A stretch of DNA of 18,452 nt, from positions 1 through 18,452 of the forward strand of contig JAFUQW010000112.1 in NCBI GenBank assembly GCA_017472115.1, written 5' to 3'. The position numbers and the translations under genes were made by a program. The notes beneath the pieces are model-generated. The model ran no database searches. It had not been told where the DNA came from and saw only the letters and a list, made by a program, of their open reading frames with translations. Below, in pieces: positions 7,296 through 14,063 of the stretch; position 1 is the first letter of the stretch; the number at the start of each line of letters is the position of its first letter. This DNA is from Bacteroidales bacterium. GTDB taxonomy: Bacteria > Bacteroidota > Bacteroidia > Bacteroidales > UBA932.

Positions 7296-7554
7296 TACCT
7301 TATTCCTTTTTTCAATGTCGCTTAACCTGGCTCTTTGTTCAACTTTCTACATAATATGAAAATATGAACAACGTTACCTCTCTCCTAAATCCTCTCTCTC
7401 GGAGAGAGGACTTTCTATCGCTCCGCTCTAATACCTTATTCCTTTTTTCAATGTCGCTTAACTTGGCTCGTTGTTCAACTTTCTGCATAATATGAAAATA
7501 TGAACAACGTTACCTCTCTCCTAAACTTTTTTCAATGTCGCTTAACTTGGCTCT
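7296..7554. repeat. Two 94-bp direct repeats, a partial third and a hairpin upstream of dapB
   Basis: Units 7296-7389 and 7432-7525 are both 94 bp and differ at only three positions. Part of a third unit (7526-7554) follows at once. Each full unit has inverted ends near its middle: unit 2 has CGTTGTTCA ... TGAACAACG (9 bp, perfect), and unit 1 has one mismatch. Between the units, 7391-7409 forms the hairpin CCTCTCTC/GAGAGAGG. This stretch is part of the 350-nt gene-free gap 7290-7639; I find no credible reading frame or RNA gene in the gap. Confidence 0.88.
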
Positions 7555-7556
7555 GT

Positions 7557-7625
7557 ATTGTCATCCTGAGCACCAGCGAAGGATCTTTATGACAAAGATG
7601 CCTCACTTCGTTCAGCATGACAATG
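7557..7625. repeat. Two stem-loop repeats in opposite orientation downstream of lysC
   Basis: Copy 7560-7587 (stem ATCCT/AGGAT) and inverted copy 7595-7622 (stem ATGC/GCAT) face each other. The outer edges, ATTGTCAT and ATGACAAT, are an exact 8-bp inverted repeat, so the pair can also form one larger cruciform of 69 bp. The layout resembles paired REP elements (BIMEs). Confidence 0.82.
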
Positions 7626-7639
7626 AAAAGGTAATATCT

Positions 7640-9016
7640 TTACCAGCCGAGCGGATCGTCAGGATTGTCGAAAAGATGGTCATGGAGCCCGAGGACAACC
7701 TCATCAAGTTCCTCACGGTCAACGACAAAACTGATATTGACGAACGACGCTCCCTGAGAAATCATATACACATTACATTTCTTCAAAGGAGTGAAAGTCT
7801 TCTTCAGCATACCGTTCAGACGCACGATATTCTTACCGATCACCGACACCTGTGACTTGTCATCATCGACAATCACGTCTGCAAACTCCGAAAGCTGCTC
7901 GACCACTGCATCGATCTTCTCAGAAGCATCGACGGTAACCGAGATATTGGCCTCCGAAGTACTGATGAGATCTACAGACACCTTGCTCTCGCTGAAGATC
8001 TCGAACACGCGGCGAAGGAAGCCGGAAGTGTTGATCATCCTCATCGAGAATATGTTGATGACCTTGATGTTCTCCTTGAACGACACAGACTTGACTCCAT
8101 CCTCGATGAGTTCGCTGCGAAGAATTGCGGTGCCTTTTCCCGAAGGATTCATCGAATTGAGCACATATATCGGAATATTCTTCTTTACTGCCGGTTCGAT
8201 GGTAAGCGGGTGAAGAACCTTCGCTCCGAAATGAGCCATCTCCGCCGCCTCCTCGAATGAAATCTTCTCGAGATACTTGGTATTAGGCACCCTGCGAGGA
8301 TCTGCAGTACGCACGCCATCGACATCTGTCCATATCTCTATCCTTTCCGCATCCACAGACATACCGATCAGAGAAGCCGAGTAGTCAGAACCTCCACGGC
8401 CGAGAACGGTCTGTTCTCCCCTGAGGTTCGAAGCTATGAAACCCTGGGTAATGACGGCGTCCATGCCTTTGTATGCCTCTTCCACCATGCCCGGAACTCT
8501 TGCAGCAATCTCATCGACCACAGGTTCTCCCTTGAGATATGAGTCGTTGGTGATCATCATCTTGCGTGCATCGATGAAGTTGGTACGTATGCCCTTTGCA
8601 TTCATCGCGAAGCATATGATGGTCGATGAGAGAAGTTCACCGTTAGATATGATGATGGCCTTGTTGCGGTCGGAAAGTTCACCAACCGCACATACGGCAT
8701 TCGCAAGAGAATCCAGTTCGTCGCAGATGGCATTGACTCGCGCCACCGCATCGTCTTTCATCATCGGGCTCTGTTCGAGGAGGTGGGATGCAAGGTTGAC
8801 ATGACGCTGACGAAGTTCGGTCAGAAGTTCCCTTGTCTGCACGGCATCCTTTGAAGCGGCGGCATCCGAGATCCTGTACAGAAGGTCCGTCACCTTGGAA
8901 AGGGCCGACACCACCACTACAGGCTTCTGGTCAAGTTTGCCTCCGATTATGAATATCGTTCTTGTTATTGCTTCAAAATTGGCGACCGAAGTTCCGCCAA
9001 ATTTCATTACTATCAT
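7640..9016 (-). CDS. lysC: Aspartate kinase, monofunctional (LysC type)
   Basis: This enzyme phosphorylates aspartate, the entry to lysine, threonine and methionine synthesis. The kinase domain (residues ~1-300) opens with MIVMKFGGTSVANF and contains NGELLS, FIDARKMMIT, LGRGGSD (205-211) and TDVDGVRTADPR (230-241). Two ACT domains follow (~315-455): SGFLRRVFEIFSESKVSVDL and ISTSEANISVTVD resemble the lysine-binding ACT1 of E. coli LysC. No homoserine dehydrogenase domain is fused, so 458 aa is the usual monofunctional length. Feedback inhibition by lysine is inferred from the family and from its place among dap genes. It lies 21 nt after the dapE-like gene, so both are probably on one transcript. 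Confidence 0.95.
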   Translation of the reverse strand: MIVMKFGGTSVANFEAITRTIFIIGGKLDQKPVVVVSALSKVTDLLYRISDAAASKDAVQTRELLTELRQRHVNLASHLLEQSPMMKDDAVARVNAICDELDSLANAVCAVGELSDRNKAIIISNGELLSSTIICFAMNAKGIRTNFIDARKMMITNDSYLKGEPVVDEIAARVPGMVEEAYKGMDAVITQGFIASNLRGEQTVLGRGGSDYSASLIGMSVDAERIEIWTDVDGVRTADPRRVPNTKYLEKISFEEAAEMAHFGAKVLHPLTIEPAVKKNIPIYVLNSMNPSGKGTAILRSELIEDGVKSVSFKENIKVINIFSMRMINTSGFLRRVFEIFSESKVSVDLISTSEANISVTVDASEKIDAVVEQLSEFADVIVDDDKSQVSVIGKNIVRLNGMLKKTFTPLKKCNVYMISQGASFVNISFVVDREELDEVVLGLHDHLFDNPDDPLGW

Positions 9017-9037
9017 AATATCAGTTATTGTTATACT

Positions 9038-10201
9038 TTATTCTACCACTGATCTTTTATATATGTCTATATAGTTCTGCACTGCAGTTTCCAGTTCTTG
9101 GAGCGTTATATGCTCGTCGTCGCGGTGGGCGACGAGGATGGAACCGGGACCGCAGAGGATCTTATGCCTGAAGGCTGTCAGCTGCGGTGCGTCGCTTCCG
9201 AATGACACCGGCTTGACCGGAAATCCTTCGAGGACTTCAAAGCGTGTCGGAGCGTCGCCACCGAATGCCGTCACCTTCATATATCTCTGCCAATCAGCCA
9301 CATCCTTTGCCACAATATCGGATCCGTCCTGCACACGCGGGCGGCCGAAACGCAGTCTGGCCTGAGGTCCGGCGATGTTCTTCATCACATTGCAGACCAT
9401 TTCGTCAGACTCGAATGTTGTCCTGAAATACACCCTGCATGTGAGTCGGTCACTGAGGATATTCTGAGGATTGTCACTGTGGAGCTTTCCGATGTTCCAT
9501 GTGGTCTCGCCGAGGACAGGATCGCTCGGGAAGCCTATGCTTCGGAGAGCGTTCACGAAGTCGTTGAACATCATGACCGCACTTCTGCCGTGCTCAGGAT
9601 AGCCTGAGTGAAAGGCCTCACCCTCGAATTCGATCTCAAAAGATTTTGTGCCTTTGGCCGCAGACGCCATGCAGTTGTCCGTAGGTTCACCGACTACAAG
9701 CCGGATTTCATCTGATGACACCTGTCCTGAAATCTGATTGAAGGCCTTGGCGCCGAAGGAACCGGTTTCTTCACCGGCAAGAAGCAGAAGACCGAAGTCC
9801 GTGTAACCCTGCTTCTCAAGTTCGAGACACGCCTGATACATCGCGAAAATCTGTCCCTTTGCATCACAGGTACCGCGGCCATATATCAGTGAGTTGAAAG
9901 ATCCTTCACTTCGTTCAGGATGACAGTGAGATGGTTCAGGATGACAGACTTCCGGAGAAATATATGGCGGGACTGTGTCAAGGTGCGTGCAGAAGATGAC
10001 CTTTGGGGTGCCCCAGCTGAACAGCAGATTCTCCGGAAGAGGATAACCTTCCGGACAGGCATTCCGCATTGACTCTACAGGAAATCTTTCAAGACGGCAT
10101 TTCTCAGTCAGCAGCCTTTCAGCAAGAAAAGCGGCGAACTCCCCTTCCTTTCCGGAAGTGGAATCGATCTGAAGCATCTGAAGAAAAAGTTCTATGTCCA
10201 T
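9038..10201 (-). CDS. M20 family metallohydrolase, probable succinyl-DAP desuccinylase
   Basis: This is an M20 di-zinc amidohydrolase. Metal and catalytic residues are in place (numbering from ATG 10201): His73 and Asp75 in THLDT, bridging Asp113 in GRGTCDAKG, catalytic Glu144 and metal Glu145 in GEETGS, Glu172 in GEPTD and His359 in GPGSILVAHRDDEH. As first gene of a lysine cluster that has dapD but no other deacylase, it most likely hydrolyses N-succinyl-LL-DAP to LL-DAP and succinate. ArgE-like or peptidase activity remains possible. Start ATG 10201 was preferred over an in-frame TTG two codons upstream. The protein has 387 aa with about 19 extra residues (85-103: VCHPEPSHCHPERSEGS and flanks) between the HxD motif and the GRGTCDAKG motif. 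These are encoded by a dispersed stem-loop repeat read in frame. Confidence 0.85.
   Translation of the reverse strand: MDIELFLQMLQIDSTSGKEGEFAAFLAERLLTEKCRLERFPVESMRNACPEGYPLPENLLFSWGTPKVIFCTHLDTVPPYISPEVCHPEPSHCHPERSEGSFNSLIYGRGTCDAKGQIFAMYQACLELEKQGYTDFGLLLLAGEETGSFGAKAFNQISGQVSSDEIRLVVGEPTDNCMASAAKGTKSFEIEFEGEAFHSGYPEHGRSAVMMFNDFVNALRSIGFPSDPVLGETTWNIGKLHSDNPQNILSDRLTCRVYFRTTFESDEMVCNVMKNIAGPQARLRFGRPRVQDGSDIVAKDVADWQRYMKVTAFGGDAPTRFEVLEGFPVKPVSFGSDAPQLTAFRHKILCGPGSILVAHRDDEHITLQELETAVQNYIDIYKRSVVE
9898..9947. repeat. Stem-loop repeat and half-unit inside the dapE-like gene
   Basis: The full copy is 9898-9926 (stem ATCCT/AGGAT) and a right-half copy is 9931-9947 (GGTTCAGGATGACAG). Read on the minus strand they encode CHPEPSH and CHPERSEGS, residues absent from other M20 enzymes as I know them. 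The reading frame is kept. Confidence 0.88.
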
Positions 10202-10212
10202 CGACAAAAGCC

Positions 10213-10264
10213 TATTTTTTACAATTTACAAAAATAATCTTTTTTTTGTAATCTGTAAAAAATA
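10213..10264. promoter_or_regulatory. Interrupted 20-bp dyad at the start of the lysine operon
   Basis: An 11-bp outer arm (10213-10223 with 10254-10264) and a 9-bp inner arm (10226-10234 with 10243-10251) pair exactly, with a 2-nt interruption on each side and an 8-nt centre. Each half also holds a direct pair, TTACA-2 nt-TTACA. It begins 12 nt upstream of the dapE-like start codon. It could be an operator for a dimeric repressor, or an AT-rich terminator hairpin for the adhesin operon that ends at 10302. Confidence 0.6.
10229..10259 (-). promoter_or_regulatory. Candidate promoter of the dapE-like/lysC/dap operon
   Basis: On the minus strand TATTTTTG (10236-10229) fits the TAnnTTTG -7 box. 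TTTA (10259-10256), 19 bp upstream, is one base from the -33 TTTG. The site lies within the dyad at 10213-10264, so a protein bound to the dyad would cover it. The leader would be short (~20 nt). I see no lysine riboswitch. Confidence 0.45.
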
Positions 10265-10293
10265 AAGATGCTTCACTTCGTCCAGCATGACAG
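10265..10293. repeat. Stem-loop repeat between the adhesin and lysine operons
   Basis: A single copy with outer stem ATGCT/AGCAT and the usual ATGACAG edge. On the minus strand it is followed by CTTTATTTTTT, so it could also end transcription of the adhesin-like genes; the 5-bp stem is short for a terminator. It starts 8 nt after the stop codon at 10302. Confidence 0.75.
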
Positions 10294-10301
10294 ACAACAG
10301 A

Positions 10302-13300
10302 TCAGTCAAGTACCCAGATTGCATAAAGGGTAAGGTCGGAACTGCGCTTGACGATTTCATCATTGACATAATCCTTCGGACCGAGACCGTCACGACGGGT
10401 GTTCCAGCGAACGAACCTGTAACCGCTCCGGGTAAACTCCGGAATCCTGAGTCTGTTGTTGGTATCGGTCACGATTTTCTGCGACTCGGAAGGATTTCCG
10501 CCGGAGGATACCGCTCCCGCCCCGTTTCCGTCATAAGTCACGGTCACATATTCGACATCACCGCCGTTCAATGTAACCATGCCGCCGAGATTCACCACAT
10601 CCGGGTTAGGCACATAGCCTACGGTCCTGTTGTTGAGAATCCTGCCGGAATTGATGACCACATCAGCCTTGTTGCCGTTCACATACAGGCCGCCGCCCTC
10701 ATACAGGGTGATGTTGCCGGTTATATCGGGGACATCGACACCGGTACTTCCATCCTTACCGACAATTACCTTGGTTTCCACATCCTCAGGCATATCGACG
10801 GCTATGCCGCCTCCACGCTTGGCAGAGGAATTGCCTTCTATCCTGCCTGAAAAAATATCCACCTCGACAGTCTCTGACGTCGATGTCACATATACTCCGC
10901 CACCGTATCCGCCGACTTCAGCCGCGGACATCTGATCCACGGACATCTGAGCCACGTTTCCATTTATCACGGCATCGCCACCCTCGGACATGATGAAACT
11001 TCCTGAGTTAATGCATATGGCACCACCGTTGCCCTCTTCGACTATGTTTCCGCTGATCTCTCCACCGGAAACGGTAACATTACCGCCGTCAATATATACG
11101 GCGCCACCACCGGAAAAGGATGTATTCCTGCCCAGCTGTCCTCCCGACATGGTAAAATAAGGCACGGACGTGGCAGTCTTGCGGACGCAGACGGCACCTC
11201 CATAGGCCTCGCTGCGATTATGAAGAATTGCAGCAGTGCCGTCGATCTCCACAGAACCGTTTTCAAGATATACCGCACCGCCATCACCGTCCACATCTTT
11301 ACCGCCGGTCGCGACGCAGTCCTTGATGGTACCGCCACTCATCACGAACTTAGGATCCTCATTGGCATTGGCACCCTTGCTGATATATACCGCTCCGCCC
11401 TTTTCGGCTGAACAGTCCATGATGGTACCGCCTGACATAATGAATGAACCATCCTCCATATATACGGCACCGCCATTCTTGACGACATTATAATAATCGT
11501 CGGCTCCGTAGGCCGTATTGCTGTTGCGGACGACACCTCCCGACATAATAAACTCCGGAGCGACAGAAGCACCCGCCGCCATCACAAATTGAGCCGATAT
11601 GTCTCCTCCGCTGATCTCTATATCCGCCGAGCCTATGGTTCCGACTTCATTTTCGGTCTTGCCTCCACCTACCGAACCTGTCCTGATGACAGGATTGCCG
11701 TAAATCCGGACTGTCGCCGATCCTCCGTTGCTTCCGGATACAGTTCCGCCACTGCCGCCACCTATTCCGCTACCTATTCCGCTCTTGGCTATTATATGGC
11801 CTCCGCTGATGTCTATAGTGGCATTTCCTCCGCGCAGCGTAGAACTGCTGCCACCTCCGATTGCAGTGCCCAATGCCGAATATGCATATATGTTGCCTCC
11901 GCTGATATTCACGACACCGTCACTTCCGATATTTTTCATCGAGCCTCCCCCGCCTATTGCAGAACTTGGTATTCCCCACATATTCTCAAGGTTATAGGCA
12001 TATACATTTCCACCTGTGACATGTACCTCTCCCGGTCCGCCTTTAGCCGTATGTCCCATGCCTCCGCCGATGGCAGTTCCTGCAGTAGTCGCAACAGCAG
12101 TCACCGAACCTCCGGTGATGTATATCTGACCATAACCGTTGCCTCCCCCTCCGATAGCAGTCGCATCTTCGGTCTTTGTCGTACCGGCAAATATTACTCC
12201 GCTGTCGATATAAAGGTTATATAAATTTTCATTATATGGGTAAGTTTCACTTTTATCAGCCGTATTGTTTCCAATGGCAGAATTCCAGAAATTGCTTATA
12301 TAACCTTTGGTGTCTCCGAAATCAGAAGTATAGCCACCGACTTCTTTCACTGTCATGAAATCAGCATCTGCGGCAGTCAGAGACCCCGTGCCTCCGATGG
12401 TTATCTTGTCTGTAGGAGTATCATGGATGTGCATACATCCCATGCGGTTATCTCCTACCAGACTGACATTCAACTCAGTATATCCTGACGGAATATATGC
12501 TATACCACCTTTATTCCTGTTACGGAATGACTGACCGCTATTGACCGGTACCTGAATGACAGAGTAAATATCATCTATTGTCAGATTATATTTCACGACA
12601 TTTCCGGCAGTTCCCGAACCTTCCACAAGAATATAATTACTTGTATGCGTACGACCGGCATCGCGTACCACTGCCGTTCCGATATTTCCCTCGTCCGGAG
12701 CAGATGTGCCGTCTGTCCTGACATTTTTCCCGTCATCCCAGGCCTCAATCACACTCTCTACACTTGTGTTGTCTGTGATGAAATCCGTCCAATAGTCTCC
12801 GCAGGATTTATCCGGAGATTCCACGCGAGGATAATCCGGTATGGTCATCAGACTCCTTTCGGCATTCCATCCTGTCACAGCCCCTCTGTATTTCCACTGT
12901 CCGCTTCCTGAAGAATAGCCGTCAGCCGTTCCTGTTGACTGATAGACATAATACACATTAGCGTTTTCATGATCTCCGCTGACATCCTTGATCTCTCCCC
13001 CGACATATATCTTCCCGCTGTATGTATCGGCTCCTATACGGACATTTCCCGCTGCCAGATCGAAATAGATCGGAGCGTTCTGTTCCTCGTCATAGAGGGT
13101 ATAGGTGACCATCCTGCCCGCCGTCCACTTCTTGCCGGCAAGGGAGAATTTGTCAGAGCTACCGTCATTGTATGTCACCTCGACCTCTGCAGAAGAAGTC
13201 AGGGTCTGAGGCATGAGCATCAGGGTCAAGGCATCGTCCGTCAGCATCTCATTGGCCTTGACGGACTTGCCCGGATCATCAAAATCGATCACATATTCCG

Positions 13301-14048
13301 AATCCGGAGAAGTCTGGACCGCCGTGTCCGGAGTCCAGCCGGAACCTATAGTAAATATGCCGGAACCATAGACACCTCTGACATTCACAGACTCGACCGT
13401 AGCGGCAAAGCCCATCTTGAAACGTACTGCAGTCAGCACATGACGGAAGTCCAAAGGGATGCTCATGCCCTTGGCCGAAGAGACCATCACATCCGCCTCT
13501 GCCTCGATCAGATCCTCCTGGGACGCCACAACAGACTTTATCTCATATGGTATGGAAGGCACACCGATCAATGACCCGCCCGGTACCGTCAGTTCGACAT
13601 ATGGTGCATAAGCAAAGACCTTCAGCCTATTGTCCTTCTCATCCTTCCTGTCCGGAACTGAAGTCCAACGGACAGGCTCTCCTGTGAGCATATTGCCCTC
13701 AAAGGCGAATTCCGCATTGGTCAACATATCCCATGAAGAGCATGATGTCTTTACATCATCCCAATTCCCGACATATTGATAGGCGATGATTCCCGCATCT
13801 CCGGTGAGAGACACGACCGGAGCCGCCTTCGTCCCGGCCTCCACCGGCCAGTCCCGCTCCTCGACACCTAATCTGCCGGATACTCCGCATGACATGTCGG
13901 AAGTTCTGGTTTCGTATGAATCCACTCCCGTGACAAATGTGATATACTCGCTCGGATGCTCATAATAATCCATTTCCTCCACGCAAGATGCGAGAAAGAA
14001 AACAGACAGAACCGTTAGCAATATATGTTTCTTATGTCCAGGACTCAT
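10302..14048 (-). CDS. Large surface lipoprotein: fimbrillin-like, beta-helix and Flg_new repeats (paralogue 1)
   Basis: The protein has 1248 residues. The signal peptide ends FFLASC with lipidated Cys22. VEEMDYYE follows, acidic residues that may direct it to the cell surface. Residues ~30-330 are fimbrillin-like (Mfa-like): LKVFAYAPY, PLDFRHVLTAVRFKMG, LTLMLMPQ and WTAGRMVTYTL. Residues ~450-625 are a divergent beta-rich region. Residues ~630-825 hold six AIGGG-type units of ~31-36 residues, each with ISGG or ITGG. Residues ~830-1160 hold eight GGAVY / FxMSGGxxxxN units, like the GGA[IV]-FxxN repeats of chlamydial Pmp beta-helices. Residues ~1168-1246 (VTYDGNGAG ... SGYRFVRWNT ... LTLYAIW) form a Listeria-Bacteroides repeat. 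A role as cell-surface adhesin or glycan-binding protein is inferred; no catalytic motif is seen. It follows paralogue 2 by 15 nt. A 15-bp tandem duplication (QMSVD/QMSAA) is absent from paralogue 2. Confidence 0.85.
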   Translation of the reverse strand: MSPGHKKHILLTVLSVFFLASCVEEMDYYEHPSEYITFVTGVDSYETRTSDMSCGVSGRLGVEERDWPVEAGTKAAPVVSLTGDAGIIAYQYVGNWDDVKTSCSSWDMLTNAEFAFEGNMLTGEPVRWTSVPDRKDEKDNRLKVFAYAPYVELTVPGGSLIGVPSIPYEIKSVVASQEDLIEAEADVMVSSAKGMSIPLDFRHVLTAVRFKMGFAATVESVNVRGVYGSGIFTIGSGWTPDTAVQTSPDSEYVIDFDDPGKSVKANEMLTDDALTLMLMPQTLTSSAEVEVTYNDGSSDKFSLAGKKWTAGRMVTYTLYDEEQNAPIYFDLAAGNVRIGADTYSGKIYVGGEIKDVSGDHENANVYYVYQSTGTADGYSSGSGQWKYRGAVTGWNAERSLMTIPDYPRVESPDKSCGDYWTDFITDNTSVESVIEAWDDGKNVRTDGTSAPDEGNIGTAVVRDAGRTHTSNYILVEGSGTAGNVVKYNLTIDDIYSVIQVPVNSGQSFRNRNKGGIAYIPSGYTELNVSLVGDNRMGCMHIHDTPTDKITIGGTGSLTAADADFMTVKEVGGYTSDFGDTKGYISNFWNSAIGNNTADKSETYPYNENLYNLYIDSGVIFAGTTKTEDATAIGGGGNGYGQIYITGGSVTAVATTAGTAIGGGMGHTAKGGPGEVHVTGGNVYAYNLENMWGIPSSAIGGGGSMKNIGSDGVVNISGGNIYAYSALGTAIGGGSSSTLRGGNATIDISGGHIIAKSGIGSGIGGGSGGTVSGSNGGSATVRIYGNPVIRTGSVGGGKTENEVGTIGSADIEISGGDISAQFVMAAGASVAPEFIMSGGVVRNSNTAYGADDYYNVVKNGGAVYMEDGSFIMSGGTIMDCSAEKGGAVYISKGANANEDPKFVMSGGTIKDCVATGGKDVDGDGGAVYLENGSVEIDGTAAILHNRSEAYGGAVCVRKTATSVPYFTMSGGQLGRNTSFSGGGAVYIDGGNVTVSGGEISGNIVEEGNGGAICINSGSFIMSEGGDAVINGNVAQMSVDQMSAAEVGGYGGGVYVTSTSETVEVDIFSGRIEGNSSAKRGGGIAVDMPEDVETKVIVGKDGSTGVDVPDITGNITLYEGGGLYVNGNKADVVINSGRILNNRTVGYVPNPDVVNLGGMVTLNGGDVEYVTVTYDGNGAGAVSSGGNPSESQKIVTDTNNRLRIPEFTRSGYRFVRWNTRRDGLGPKDYVNDEIVKRSSDLTLYAIWVLD

Positions 14049-14063
14049 ATAAATCTTCCTTCT

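Noticed and set aside
7296..7554. CRISPR array
   Set aside because: There are only two full units of 94 bp with a single 42-bp gap, far too long and too few for CRISPR, and no cas genes nearby.
7535..7855. Plus-strand frame of 106 codons across the lysC 3' end
   Set aside because: It is made of repeat sequence and the antisense of lysC, with no family likeness and no promoter.
10208..10301. Lysine riboswitch upstream of the lysine operon
   Set aside because: The leader is too short and AT-rich, and lacks the conserved L-box elements.
12969..13574. Long plus-strand open frames opposite both large lipoprotein genes
   Set aside because: They arise from the codon pattern of the minus-strand genes, recur at the same relative places in both paralogues, and encode no recognisable domain.
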